The position numbers and the translations under genes are program-made. Positions 7,670-16,454 of a stretch of DNA of 64,000 bases are shown piece after piece. How positions within the stretch are numbered: the first letter of the stretch is position 1; each line of letters opens with the position of its first letter. The notes below the pieces were generated by a model. It saw nothing but the letters and a program-made list of their open reading frames with translations, made no database searches and was not told the origin of the DNA. The DNA comes from Spirochaetales bacterium (GTDB lineage Bacteria > Spirochaetota > Leptospiria > Leptospirales > Leptonemataceae): positions 186,001 through 250,000 of the forward strand of contig JACKOY010000005.1 in assembly GCA_024233935.1 (NCBI GenBank). The letters are read 5' to 3'.

Positions 7670-9043
7670 ATGTCCCATTCCAGAGCAGAAACGCAATCTT
7701 TAAGGCCGGCCGTGCGCGACGGTGTGGCGCATGCCGTCATGCTCGGAAGTGGCGAGAACTACTTCAGTGTGTACGCGATTCACCTGCAGGCCAGCGTGCT
7801 TCAGATCGGTTTTCTTTCCGCCCTGCCTCCATTTCTTTCGACGTTCTTTCAATTCGGAGCTGTGGCGCTCATCGAACGCCTGGGCAAAAGACGCAGCCTG
7901 CTGGTCACAAGCGCGACAGCTCAGGCCTTGCTGCTTTTGCCCATCGCGGTGTTGGGTTCCTTTCATCTGCCCGGCCAGACCCTGGTCAGCGTTCTTATTG
8001 CCATTGTGATTTTGTACTGGGGCGCGTCGGGATTCATCGCGCCGCTATGGACCAGCCTGATCGGCGATCTGGTACCTCCTGAGCAAAGGGGGCGTTTTTT
8101 TGGTCGGCGCAACGTGTATATCGGCATCGCGACGGTCAGTTCCCTGGCATTGGCCGGACTGACCCTGGAACTGAGCCGCGTCTTTCAAATGGAGAGCATC
8201 GGCTTTGCAATTATTTTTGGTGTGGCTCTGCTCGCCCGATTGTACAGCGCACGTTGTTTGAGTCAGTACCCCGATCCGAAAATGGATCTGAGTCCGGAAC
8301 ACCGCTTCAGCCTGTGGGATTTTCTGCGCCGATCGCATCACTCGAATTTTGCGCGCTTCGTCTATTTCCAGGCCTCCATGAACTTTGCCGTATTTCTGGC
8401 CGCCCCCTACTTTGCGGTCTATATGCTGCGCGATCTGGGCTTTAACTATTTTCAGTTCACGCTGATTACCCTTGCCTCGCTGCTGGCGCAGTTTTTGCCC
8501 ATGCACTACTGGGGTCAGATTTCGGACTCGTTCGGAAACAAGAAGGTGCTCACGATCAGCGGAGCCGGCGTAATCCTGGCGCCGATTCTGTGGCTTTTCT
8601 CATCGAACTTCTACTGGTTGATTTTTGCACAGCTTTATGGCGGTTTTGTCTGGGCGGGCTACAACCTGGCAACGGCAAACTTCATGTTCGATGCTGTGAG
8701 CCCGCCCAAGCGGGCGCGCTGTGTCGCCTACCAGAGCCTGGTCAACGCCATCATGCTGCTTTTGGGCTCCCTGCTCGGGGCCTGGTTAACGGGCCCGCGC
8801 TTCGCCGAACCAATGCGCGACCTCCTGCCGGTGTTTCTGAGCCACGGCTCGGAATTCCCCATGTTGTTTCTGATTTCCGGCGGTTTGCGACTTTTCCTGC
8901 TGATCTTCTGGGTGGGGCGCTTCCATGAGGTGCGGACCGTAGAACAGATCGGGCACCGGGAGCTGGTGTTCCGCATTTCGCATCTGCGGCCCATCGCCGG
9001 CGCCACGTTTGGCTTTCTCATGGGCCGTCAGCGACGCCGCTAA
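7670..9043 (+). CDS. Major facilitator superfamily transporter
   Basis: A 457-residue polytopic inner-membrane protein with about twelve hydrophobic segments. The loop between helices 2 and 3 has an MFS-like signature (ALIERLGKRRS) and a second loop in the C-terminal half reads WGQISDSFGNKKVL, matching the D-x-x-G-x-R/K pattern. PPEQRGRFFGRRNVY is a typical cytosolic loop of MFS permeases of unknown substrate. ATG 7670 (MSHSRAE) is chosen over an ATG at 7628 because of a GGCGGG box close by and a normal N-terminus. It is not close enough to recQ to be certain of co-transcription (77 bases). The substrate cannot be told. Confidence 0.87.
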   Translation: MSHSRAETQSLRPAVRDGVAHAVMLGSGENYFSVYAIHLQASVLQIGFLSALPPFLSTFFQFGAVALIERLGKRRSLLVTSATAQALLLLPIAVLGSFHLPGQTLVSVLIAIVILYWGASGFIAPLWTSLIGDLVPPEQRGRFFGRRNVYIGIATVSSLALAGLTLELSRVFQMESIGFAIIFGVALLARLYSARCLSQYPDPKMDLSPEHRFSLWDFLRRSHHSNFARFVYFQASMNFAVFLAAPYFAVYMLRDLGFNYFQFTLITLASLLAQFLPMHYWGQISDSFGNKKVLTISGAGVILAPILWLFSSNFYWLIFAQLYGGFVWAGYNLATANFMFDAVSPPKRARCVAYQSLVNAIMLLLGSLLGAWLTGPRFAEPMRDLLPVFLSHGSEFPMLFLISGGLRLFLLIFWVGRFHEVRTVEQIGHRELVFRISHLRPIAGATFGFLMGRQRRR

Positions 9044-9130
9044 CAGCATCATAACAGTCGTCGATCCGGACCGACCAATTAAGTAGTTTACAGAGCGATG
9101 ACAGAGCGATTCCATCCCGACGAGGTTCTT

Positions 9131-10471
9131 ATGCGCGCCCCCCTTCGCCTGATTCCCGCTCTCCTGCTTCTTTTCGGCTTTTTCCCGACAACGGCCTTTG
9201 CCTGGGGCGAACACACTCTGGCTTCCTATCCTGCCCTGGGCGCCTTGCCCGAGATCGCAAACGCCGCGCCCGTGCGCATCGAAAGCCTCGAACAGTTTCT
9301 TTCGGCCGAGGAGCAAAGCCTGGTAACCGTTCTCGCGGAAGAAGAACAGTGGGCCCGCGCCAACGTGCCCAACTATCCAGAACGGCCCGCTGCGCTGGCC
9401 TTCGAAGCCACCGGCAATGCCCTGGACCTGCGCGAAAGGTTTGTCCGCGCCATCCGTATCAATCCCAACTCTCGGCTTTTGAGCTACACCCAGCGTGTGC
9501 CACGGGATGATCGGCCCGGTTGTCAGCGTATTCCCGCCAGCCGCATCACGTTTCTACGCAACATCATGTATCTTTCGAGCGTTACGTTTTGTGAGTACCA
9601 GCCCGGGCAGAGTATTCCCGCCCTGGACGTGGTGGCCAGCGGGGCGGACGAACCCGATTACGGCCTCGACATCGGCCTGTTTGAAGATGGTGAAACGGAA
9701 TTCGGAAAACAATATGGATTTGGCGCCCAGCCTTTCGGCAATCCCGCGCTTGAGTTCTCGAGTCAGGCCCCGTTTCATATGGGCTTCTTTCACGAATCCT
9801 GGATCGTCTATCAGCTCGCCCCCTTCCTGGGTCGCACCTTCCCTGAATACCGCGCCCATCTGTACATGACGCTTGCCAGGCACGCTTTTGCAACCGGCCA
9901 CGACTACTGGGGCTACCGGTTCATGGGTTGGGGCCTGCACTACGTCCAGGATCTAACCCAGCCTTACCACGCAACCGTGCTTCCGGGTGTCAGCGTCTTT
10001 AAGATGCTCTGGATTAACTTTCTGAACGTGATTGGTTTTGGGACCGGACAGAAACGGGCCGTACAGCTGGTTTCCAATCGTCACCTGGCGCTCGAGGACT
10101 TTCAGAAGCGCATCATGAAGCAGAGTTATGTCAGCGGGAACCTAGACTACCCGATCTTTGCAGCCCTCGAAGATACATCGACCGACTCCGGTTACGGGAC
10201 ATACAACGACCGCTACCTGCGCGACGTGATCACAGTTGAGTCGACGGACCGCGCCACCGAGCTCGACGAGACGCTTTCTGAAGCCATGCCCGAGCAATTC
10301 GTACAGGATCCGGAATTCAATTTTGACTCCAACGACAATCCGGATGCCCTGATTGACGCCATAGCGCAGGGTCAGTTGCAGACGGAACAAAAAATGGCGG
10401 AACCCCTCGGCGTACTCTTTCGGAGCTTTGGCGCGCACAGTCGCAACTATGCGCGTGCAGTTCTTGAATAG
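9131..10471 (+). CDS. Exported zinc-dependent phospholipase C / S1-P1 nuclease-like protein
   Basis: A 446-residue exported protein. The start at 9131 (MRAPLRLIPALLLLFGFF) has GAGG upstream and gives a classic signal peptide ending TAFA, so the mature protein begins with Trp-Gly-Glu-His. In zinc phospholipases C and S1/P1 nucleases the mature N-terminal tryptophan binds zinc directly, and a later His/Asp block binds the other metals. Here that block reads HAFATGHDYWGYRFMGWGLHYVQDLTQPYHA, close to the family pattern. The middle (residues about 100-230) is longer than in the Bacillus enzymes. Likely substrates are phospholipids or nucleic acids outside the inner membrane; which one is unknown. 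Confidence 0.75.
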   Translation: MRAPLRLIPALLLLFGFFPTTAFAWGEHTLASYPALGALPEIANAAPVRIESLEQFLSAEEQSLVTVLAEEEQWARANVPNYPERPAALAFEATGNALDLRERFVRAIRINPNSRLLSYTQRVPRDDRPGCQRIPASRITFLRNIMYLSSVTFCEYQPGQSIPALDVVASGADEPDYGLDIGLFEDGETEFGKQYGFGAQPFGNPALEFSSQAPFHMGFFHESWIVYQLAPFLGRTFPEYRAHLYMTLARHAFATGHDYWGYRFMGWGLHYVQDLTQPYHATVLPGVSVFKMLWINFLNVIGFGTGQKRAVQLVSNRHLALEDFQKRIMKQSYVSGNLDYPIFAALEDTSTDSGYGTYNDRYLRDVITVESTDRATELDETLSEAMPEQFVQDPEFNFDSNDNPDALIDAIAQGQLQTEQKMAEPLGVLFRSFGAHSRNYARAVLE

Positions 10472-10485
10472 TCCGTGCCGGCCAT

Positions 10486-10558
10486 CGCGCTCCGGCTGAA
10501 GTGTTTTTATCGTAAGCTTGCTCGGCGTAGCCGGGGTCAGGCGGCAAACCGGAGCGCG
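10486..10558. other. Long inverted repeat after the phospholipase-like gene
   Basis: CGCGCTCCGG at 10486-10495 is exactly complementary to CCGGAGCGCG at 10549-10558, enclosing 53 bases that include a T5 run and a smaller GC hairpin (GCTCGGCGTAGCC region). It starts 15 bases after the stop of the preceding gene. It may act as a transcription barrier or a small structured RNA; the sequence does not decide. Confidence 0.4.
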
Positions 10559-10642
10559 CCTTCCCGATGACCTGCGCGGCCTGTGGCATTAAAAACGCAG
10601 CCCGACCCTAAACTTTTTTCAGCGCCGGTCGATTCCAGAAAC

Positions 10643-11773
10643 ATGAGTTATCGCCGGCTGACCTCTTTACTCTGTGTGGCTTCTTTGTGTTTCGGTTACG
10701 GCCTTCTGGCCCAGTCCGATCCGAATGCCCCCGGACTGAGTCCCGCCCAGCGCGACGCCATCATTCGACGTCAGGAACAGATCTGGAATACGGATTCGCT
10801 CCCGGATGCCCGACAACCCGACCCCGGAACCGAGGCGACCCGCGACGAAGGCACAGTGACGCGCGCATTGCGACGCATCGTAAACACCTACGAATTTTCA
10901 CGAACACCGAGTGTGCTTCATTTTGAAGACGTTGCTCTGCGCGTTGAGCCCGGCACGTTTCCCGGTCGTCGCCCGGTGCGCATTGAGCTCATTCACCTGC
11001 GCCGACCGGGCGACTTTGCCCTGGCCGGCATTGAGCTTGCGGTGGAGATGCAGGGACGTTCGGTACCCCTGGAATCTTCGGGCATGTTCCACGTGGCCTT
11101 CTTTGATGATGACGGCATTCCGGTGGAACCCACACGCCCGATCGGAGTGGCGCTACCGGCCGCCGGTGATCCGACCGGCGCGCGGGTATACTATCTGGCC
11201 GAAGAGCGCTGGGTGGAGCGAGCGCCCGCGCCATCGTCCGCCCGCGAAGCCGGATTTCCTGAAGAAGCCGCGCGAGAAGAATCCCCATTTCTGGAAGAAG
11301 GCAATCCGGAGGCAGAGGGCATCCTGAACGAAGGACCGGTCACACCGCCCATGAGTGAGTTGCTCTACACGACGATTGACTTCAGCGGCTGGTGGAACTT
11401 CGACTGCCCCAAACCGGAAGGCACCTGTCTTTCCGGCACGGTGTCCAATCCCAATGCGACGGTCTACGTAGCGGGTGTCAGTTATCTGGGCTTGAGTGAG
11501 ACCCGGCCCGATGCCAGCGGACGCTTCGAATTAAACGCCATGAAAGATGCCCGGGTGCTGGTCTACGCCGTCGCCGGTGACTACTCGACAGAAGGCTTTA
11601 TTCTGAGCGGCATCGGCGCTTTGCCTGTTTTTCTCAGTCAGAACGTGACCACGCATACGACCCATTCCCAACCGCGCTGCCAGGACCTGGGTCGGCTGAA
11701 CCTTTCTCTGGGTCCGACCGACCTGCTTCAGGACCGCGCGCGTTTCTTACAGACCATCGGCATGCCGGATTGA
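10643..11773 (+). CDS. Exported hypothetical protein
   Basis: A 376-residue protein from ATG 10643 (MSYRRLTSLLCVASLCFGYGLLAQ), which gives a convincing signal peptide; an in-frame ATG at 10583 would put 20 polar residues before it. Residues about 25-85 are polar and low-complexity, the middle forms beta-strands (FEDVALRVEPGTFPGRRPVRIELIHLRR), and the C-terminal third (GTCLSGTVSNPNATVYVAGVSYLGLSETRPDASGRFELNAMKDARVLVYAVAG) resembles a carboxypeptidase-regulatory-like or ZU5-associated beta-sandwich. A conserved role cannot be named. It is likely periplasmic or attached to the envelope. Confidence 0.75.
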   Translation: MSYRRLTSLLCVASLCFGYGLLAQSDPNAPGLSPAQRDAIIRRQEQIWNTDSLPDARQPDPGTEATRDEGTVTRALRRIVNTYEFSRTPSVLHFEDVALRVEPGTFPGRRPVRIELIHLRRPGDFALAGIELAVEMQGRSVPLESSGMFHVAFFDDDGIPVEPTRPIGVALPAAGDPTGARVYYLAEERWVERAPAPSSAREAGFPEEAAREESPFLEEGNPEAEGILNEGPVTPPMSELLYTTIDFSGWWNFDCPKPEGTCLSGTVSNPNATVYVAGVSYLGLSETRPDASGRFELNAMKDARVLVYAVAGDYSTEGFILSGIGALPVFLSQNVTTHTTHSQPRCQDLGRLNLSLGPTDLLQDRARFLQTIGMPD

Positions 11774-11865
11774 CTCTTCCCGGCCACCGGAGAGAACCTC
11801 AAGCGCAGCACGATAGCGGGATCGTCTCTGCCGGGACGCCACTTCCGATCGGGGCATCGCCATCC

Positions 11866-13092
11866 CTATTTCTTCAGCGCGCGACGCATCACCTCGGCAG
11901 TTTCGGGCGCGGCCAGAACCTGGAAGTGCGATTTTTCGTAAAGGCAGGTAACCCGCGTTTCCGGTCGGCTTTGTTTTCGAAAAACGCGGTCTGAAAGATA
12001 CGTCAAACTCGGTTTTTCCACAATGCCGTCCCCGATCCACGAGGCCCAGGGATCGTCCTGCTTCGAAACCAGACTGTAGACCTGGTACAATTCTATGCCT
12101 TCCAGCTCACCGAAGTACAGCTCGCTCTTGTAGCGACCCACATGATCGGCGTTTGTCCAGTCTTCTTCCCGAATGATTCCGTGAGACAGATCCTTCATGG
12201 CGTCGCTGCGCTGGTTGCCTATGAAACCCAGCAAACGCACCGGCGCAATTGGAAAGAGCTCCAACCCGAGCCCCAGCCAGAAGCCCAACTTCTCGATGTA
12301 CGAACCGCCGTCAGGTGAGTTTACGAACACGGCGCTGTGCACCTGCGGCCCCAGCAGGTTTGCTTCCTGACGGTCCTGGTAAAGAGCGCTCCGTAAAATC
12401 AGGCCGCCCTGGCTATAGGTTAAAGCCCGCAGACCGCCCGCTTTCGGCGTGTAGAGTTTCAGGTAGTCACCCATCAGACGCAAAAGCGCCGCGCCGTTCG
12501 TGGAGATGTGGGCGCCCGGATTGAAACGCACAAACAACGGATAATAACCGAGACCGCGCATGATGTCTGCCAATGGCGGTTCACCGGTGCTTTCCCATAA
12601 AGTTTCATCACAGAAAAGACCCGGCACACAAAGAACCGTACGTTTGAGCCCGCTCGCTTTTTGATCGGCGACCACGTCGGCTGCGCTTACGTCCTGCCCC
12701 TTCAAACGAAACGAAGGCGTGATCTTCGAAAGTTCAATGCCCGCAAAGGACTCACCAACGATGCTTGCGACCTGGATATTTTCGAACAGGGATCGGTGCA
12801 CAACCGAATCCGTGACGTCCAGCGCTTCCAGAGCCCTGGCCATGGCGTCGCCGGTGGCGACCAGAGCGCCGGTCAGGGCTTCGTCGGTCTTGCCGCTCGC
12901 TGTCCGTAGTTGTTCGCTGGAGTTCCGCAGCGTGCGTGCAAGACCGGTCTGTTCAATCAAGGGCACGGCCGACATACCACCAAGCTGTTCCGCCGACCAG
13001 GCCAGGCTATTCACGAGCATGCCGCGCACTCCCTCAAGAGTATTGTGCGACGTATCGCGCGCGAACCGTACCAAAAACTTGCTGAGATCCAT
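11866..13092 (-). CDS. Alpha/beta-hydrolase fold protein (lipase/esterase-like)
   Basis: A 408-residue protein. The first 150 residues are helical and lack a fold I recognise. The second part is an alpha/beta hydrolase: TVLCVPGLFCDETLW provides the oxyanion strand, TYSQGGLI is the nucleophile elbow with Ser as predicted nucleophile (first Gly replaced by Thr), and a late EKSHFQVL supplies the likely catalytic His. A catalytic acid is plausible in the KQDDPWASWIGDGIV region. The start at 13092 is chosen for GAGGGG just upstream; the frame extends to 13119 without support. There is no signal peptide. It is divergent from the LpxC-like gene across 145 bases. Confidence 0.78.
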   Translation of the reverse strand: MDLSKFLVRFARDTSHNTLEGVRGMLVNSLAWSAEQLGGMSAVPLIEQTGLARTLRNSSEQLRTASGKTDEALTGALVATGDAMARALEALDVTDSVVHRSLFENIQVASIVGESFAGIELSKITPSFRLKGQDVSAADVVADQKASGLKRTVLCVPGLFCDETLWESTGEPPLADIMRGLGYYPLFVRFNPGAHISTNGAALLRLMGDYLKLYTPKAGGLRALTYSQGGLILRSALYQDRQEANLLGPQVHSAVFVNSPDGGSYIEKLGFWLGLGLELFPIAPVRLLGFIGNQRSDAMKDLSHGIIREEDWTNADHVGRYKSELYFGELEGIELYQVYSLVSKQDDPWASWIGDGIVEKPSLTYLSDRVFRKQSRPETRVTCLYEKSHFQVLAAPETAEVMRRALKK

Positions 13093-13237
13093 CGCACCCC
13101 TCGTAACCCGCATGGCCATATCTCACGATTCCTGACCGACGATGACCGGTCAAACCCTAACTCCAATACCGCAAGAATGATAAACTTCTGGACGAATCAC
13201 ACAGCCCCGCCCATGCAAACGGATAGCGAGGTCTTGC

Positions 13238-14227
13238 TTGAAGCTGGTCACCGACAGCACCGCGATCGCCGAACTCAAGGCCCATCGCCATGCTGCGATT
13301 CTCGAGATGCCACCCCACTTCAGGGCCCCCGTACCCGGCTTCGAGCAGGGTCGCAGGTACGTGCCGGACCGCCCCGTCGATGTGCAGGGGGTATCCAGCT
13401 TCGAGAATCAGCCGGTCCGTATCCGTCTCAGTCCGCCCGGGTCTGCCACGCCTGTATTCAGCTGGAACGAAGCATCCTGGGAACTGAAATCCGAGAATCT
13501 GAAGTTGGGAGAACACAATATCCAGCTCGGGGACATCAAGATCATCGAGCACCCCATCGCACTTATGAGTGCGCTGAACGTCGATTTTGATATCTCCATG
13601 GATCAGTCCAGCTTCCCGACCTTTGAACGTTGTGACCTACCGTATCTGCACGCACTACAAGACAATTTGCGGGATGCAGGGCAATGGCCGTGGGTCACCG
13701 TGAACAAAGCCTTTGCACTTACGTTTGAGGAAGGCTACGTCATTCTGGAACCGGAGCGGGAGCGTCCTTATTTGACCGTAGATCATCAGATCCGCTATCC
13801 GGGTAGCGCCATCGGCACTCAGCGTCTGGTCACGGAAATCACGGCTGAGCGCTTCGCCTTCTTTGGCCAGGCCCGCACTCCCTCCTTTCGCAGCCGGGAG
13901 GAGACGCTTCAAATCCTGGAGATGGCAAAGGCGGGACTCATCAAAGACTTCCCGGTGAGTCCTGAGAATATTTTTTTCGTGGACCCGGAGCATATTCACA
14001 ACCCCCGCCCGGAATTCGAACACAACGGCCACAACTACGAATTCATGCTACACGAACTGATCGACATCACCTCCTGGCTGAAGTTGGTGGATCTGCGCTT
14101 CCGGGCCAAGTTTGTGGCCCGCATGACCAGTTTTCTTTTCGGCCACGGACCGCAGATCGAAGCCGCCCGCTTCCTGTGCCTGGATCCGGAGTTTGAACCG
14201 ATCGGCATGTCGAAGGTCTTGTTCTAA
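13238..14227 (+). CDS. Divergent LpxC-like UDP-3-O-acyl-GlcNAc deacetylase homologue
   Basis: A 329-residue protein starting at TTG 13238 with GAGG eight bases upstream. It follows LpxC, the zinc deacetylase that commits lipid A synthesis, along most of its length. RPVDVQGVSSFENQPVRIRL corresponds to the LpxC N-terminal strand, IIEHPIALMSAL to TVEHLLAAL (catalytic Glu and first zinc His), the QARTPSF stretch to ARTFGF, HELID to HKxLD (second His and Asp zinc ligands) and FLFGHGPQ to the SGHALN histidine. Thus the zinc ligands and key acid/base residues are kept, but the usual Lys after the second His is Glu and the Asp four residues after the zinc Asp is Trp. It may be a true LpxC or a paralogue acting on another sugar. 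It overlaps the next gene tail-to-tail by four bases. Confidence 0.75.
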   Translation: MKLVTDSTAIAELKAHRHAAILEMPPHFRAPVPGFEQGRRYVPDRPVDVQGVSSFENQPVRIRLSPPGSATPVFSWNEASWELKSENLKLGEHNIQLGDIKIIEHPIALMSALNVDFDISMDQSSFPTFERCDLPYLHALQDNLRDAGQWPWVTVNKAFALTFEEGYVILEPERERPYLTVDHQIRYPGSAIGTQRLVTEITAERFAFFGQARTPSFRSREETLQILEMAKAGLIKDFPVSPENIFFVDPEHIHNPRPEFEHNGHNYEFMLHELIDITSWLKLVDLRFRAKFVARMTSFLFGHGPQIEAARFLCLDPEFEPIGMSKVLF

Positions 14228-15201
14228 CGGGGACGCTCGCGGGGCGGGTGTTGCCGGGGATCGTGGGGGTGCGGCCCGGGAGGGCCGCCGCGGTGCTGAA
14301 AGCTGGGGTCCGGCTCGCCGCGAAAACAACGCGGAATAAACGGAAAACTCCCGGTCAGATGATAGTGATAGATCGGCGTGTCGCTACCCGGCACGAGACC
14401 GACGTGGCCGTTGCACTCATCAAGGTCACCGCTACCCGAAATGAATTCATAGTCTTCTATAAAGGTGCCGTCGTAGGTGCCTCCTGGTCCTCCCGGGCGC
14501 TGACCGGTGCGCAGGCGGTAACCTGACCGCAGTGAAGAAAGGGCGCTCTGGCGATTCATTGGATCGGCGCGGCCGCGATCGTCAAAGACCGAAAAGCCAT
14601 CGGCCGCATACCCGAGCAGCAGCATTCCGGATGGATTTTCTTCACGCAAATGCGAAATCAAACCCACCGGCAAAGCATGGTAGTGGTAGGATCCGTCGGG
14701 CTGCACGTGGGCGTGATTCTGATCCAATCCCAGGTCCAGACTGCCCATGGCTTCGTAACGCCAGCCAGAACGTGGATCACGATTCCAGAACTCGGCCGTG
14801 CCCGGATCAAAGGGCACACCGTTTAGAGCGACCCCGAACAGATAGCGTCCCAACGGAATGCTTTGGGAGCGCGTCGCAGGGCTCAGCGCCATTCGAAATC
14901 GGTACTGTTGCTGCCGAATACGATTGGGATTGTGTGCGTTGGGGAATTCTCCGTGATCGTGATCGGGCAGGCCATTGGATTCGAGATAACGAAAGTTGTC
15001 CCGCTCATAGATTCGAGCCCGGGACTCTCCGGTCTGTGAAGCGACAGAGAACACACCCATAAAGAAAACCAGGGCAAGAAAACCCAACACTCGCGCGCCC
15101 TTGAGATAAGAAACGCCCGCCGATCTAAACCTTGCCAATCGACCGGTTGAACAACACCGTTGTCCCATGTTGTCGGGAGGCAGCCAGGCCTTGTTTATCA
15201 C
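14224..15201 (-). CDS. YHYH-domain exported protein
   Basis: A 325-residue protein with two YHYH signatures: GSYHYHALP in the middle and PIYHYHLTG near the end, embedded in GVPFDPGTAEFWN...NHAHVQPDG and DECNGHVGLVPG, as in the YHYH family (PF14240-type), which is mostly uncharacterised and presumed metal-binding because of the His clusters. An internal hydrophobic segment (YLKGARVLGFLALVFFMGVFSVASQ) indicates export, though it sits 33 residues from the GTG at 15201; a later start (15168) would shorten the leader. The GTG overlaps the stop of the upstream gene (GTGA). The C-terminus is Pro/His/Arg-rich. It is the third gene of the 16045-14224 operon. Confidence 0.82.
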   Translation of the reverse strand: MINKAWLPPDNMGQRCCSTGRLARFRSAGVSYLKGARVLGFLALVFFMGVFSVASQTGESRARIYERDNFRYLESNGLPDHDHGEFPNAHNPNRIRQQQYRFRMALSPATRSQSIPLGRYLFGVALNGVPFDPGTAEFWNRDPRSGWRYEAMGSLDLGLDQNHAHVQPDGSYHYHALPVGLISHLREENPSGMLLLGYAADGFSVFDDRGRADPMNRQSALSSLRSGYRLRTGQRPGGPGGTYDGTFIEDYEFISGSGDLDECNGHVGLVPGSDTPIYHYHLTGSFPFIPRCFRGEPDPSFQHRGGPPGPHPHDPRQHPPRERPR

Positions 15202-15620
15202 GAATAGCCGCCCCGCAGGGTGTTCAGCTCGTCAATCGCCAGTTCGATCGCGTCTTCGATCTGACCGATGCGTTGAATCACGAGCTTCAGCAACGAATAA
15301 TGAAACACCGGATTGATCCGTGCGATGCGCACGAACATCTCTTCATCCAGATAACCCAGCCGGGCCATCCGGGAAGTCACTTCGACTTTGGCCGAACGCG
15401 GCTTCTTATTCAGAATCGCCATCTCCCCGAAGAAGTCACCGGGGCGCAGGCGGTTGAGAACGTGGGCCTGCCCATCGATTTCGCGTTCCACCGAAAGCTC
15501 CCCTTCGGCCACGAAGTACATGCGACCATCCGAAGTGTCTCCCTGTTTGAAAATCACGTCGCCGCCCTTGCGGATGTCCGCGGGCAGGTTGTTTACATAT
15601 TCAAATACGTTCAGCGACAT
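15198..15620 (-). CDS. Cyclic-nucleotide-binding domain protein, 2 of 2
   Basis: A 140-residue stand-alone CRP-like sensor domain without a DNA-binding domain. The phosphate-binding cassette is FFGEMAILNKKPRSAKV, which keeps the Gly-Glu and the Arg that contact the cyclic nucleotide. The preceding strands (GDVIFKQGDTSDGRMYFVAEGELSV) are typical. The C-terminal helix (HYSLLKLVIQRIGQIEDAIELAIDELNTL) resembles a dimerisation helix. Its ATG overlaps the stop of the first copy (TAATG). The ligand is inferred to be cAMP because the window also encodes an adenylate cyclase, but no direct link is visible. Confidence 0.88.
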   Translation of the reverse strand: MSLNVFEYVNNLPADIRKGGDVIFKQGDTSDGRMYFVAEGELSVEREIDGQAHVLNRLRPGDFFGEMAILNKKPRSAKVEVTSRMARLGYLDEEMFVRIARINPVFHYSLLKLVIQRIGQIEDAIELAIDELNTLRGGYS

Positions 15621-16045
15621 TATAATCCCCTGCTGGTCTTTTCTTCCTGGAGCTCTTCTCTGGCGCGATGCAACTTATCCTCGGCCGATATAAGCCGTCC
15701 GACGGCGTGCCGCAATAAATAGAATAGAAACTCCGGGCTCGAACCGGCCAGCTTCAGCAGCACTTCTCGATTCATAACCGCGACCCGCACCTCCGGGGAA
15801 ACCACCCGGGCCGTGGCCAGTCGCGGGCGTTCGTGAATCAAGGCCATTTCGCCGAAAAAGGTACCCGGGCCGAGTCGATTGATCTCGCGCTCGCCACCCG
15901 ACCGGTTCTTGTATATTCCGATCTCCCCCTTGAACACGAAGTACATCGTGTTGTCCGGGAGTTCGCCTTCGGTATAGATCGTATGGCCTTCCGGAAGAAT
16001 GGTCGAATTGATTTGCTGCACATACTCGATCACACGCGGATTCAT
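15620..16045 (-). CDS. Cyclic-nucleotide-binding domain protein, 1 of 2
   Basis: A 141-residue CRP-like domain starting MNPRVIEYVQQINST. The phosphate-binding cassette is FFGEMALIHERPRLATA, again with Gly-Glu and Arg. It ends in a charged helix (AEDKLHRAREELQEEKTSRG) and has no helix-turn-helix, so it presumably acts by protein-protein contact. It heads a three-gene operon of cyclic-nucleotide domain, cyclic-nucleotide domain and YHYH protein, all with overlapping stop/start codons. A TTG at 16051 is in frame; the ATG at 16045 is simpler. Confidence 0.87.
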   Translation of the reverse strand: MNPRVIEYVQQINSTILPEGHTIYTEGELPDNTMYFVFKGEIGIYKNRSGGEREINRLGPGTFFGEMALIHERPRLATARVVSPEVRVAVMNREVLLKLAGSSPEFLFYLLRHAVGRLISAEDKLHRAREELQEEKTSRGL

Positions 16046-16454
16046 GGTCAAAAGCCTGTCAGTGGCCCGTCAGAGCGCAACCCGAAACCGCGAGGGCCGG
16101 GTGGCCCCTCGTGCGGGAGCTCGCCCGGTTTGCAGTAAACGATAAGCTGTTGTCTGGCTCCCGATGCAGGTGGAATCGATACGTGCCCTGGCCCTTGGGA
16201 CCGAAGTCGAAAAGAAGATTGGTCGCGCCCGATTCAGGGCCGGCTTGCGATGGCCCCCGCGCTCGGCCTCCGGATCCGCTTCGGGCCCCGCCCGGCTAAA
16301 CAAGTAGCCAGGCACAGTGCAAACGGCTCCTCATTGCAACACCCGGTCCGATCCGGGGGCCCCTGAGCGAAATCACAATTTGGCGGTCTGCATTCTGGAT
16401 GAAGGGGATCGACGCAGAGATCCCCTCTGCCTATCGTGGTCGCATAACCGCACG
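16046..16454. other. Divergent intergenic region without a recognisable gene
   Basis: About 410 bases between the divergent cyclic-nucleotide-binding operon and the gene at 16455. It should hold both promoters. It is GC-rich with short GC palindromes (for example around 16262-16300) but shows no clear repeat, RNA gene or supported ORF; small frames here lack ribosome sites. Confidence 0.4.
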
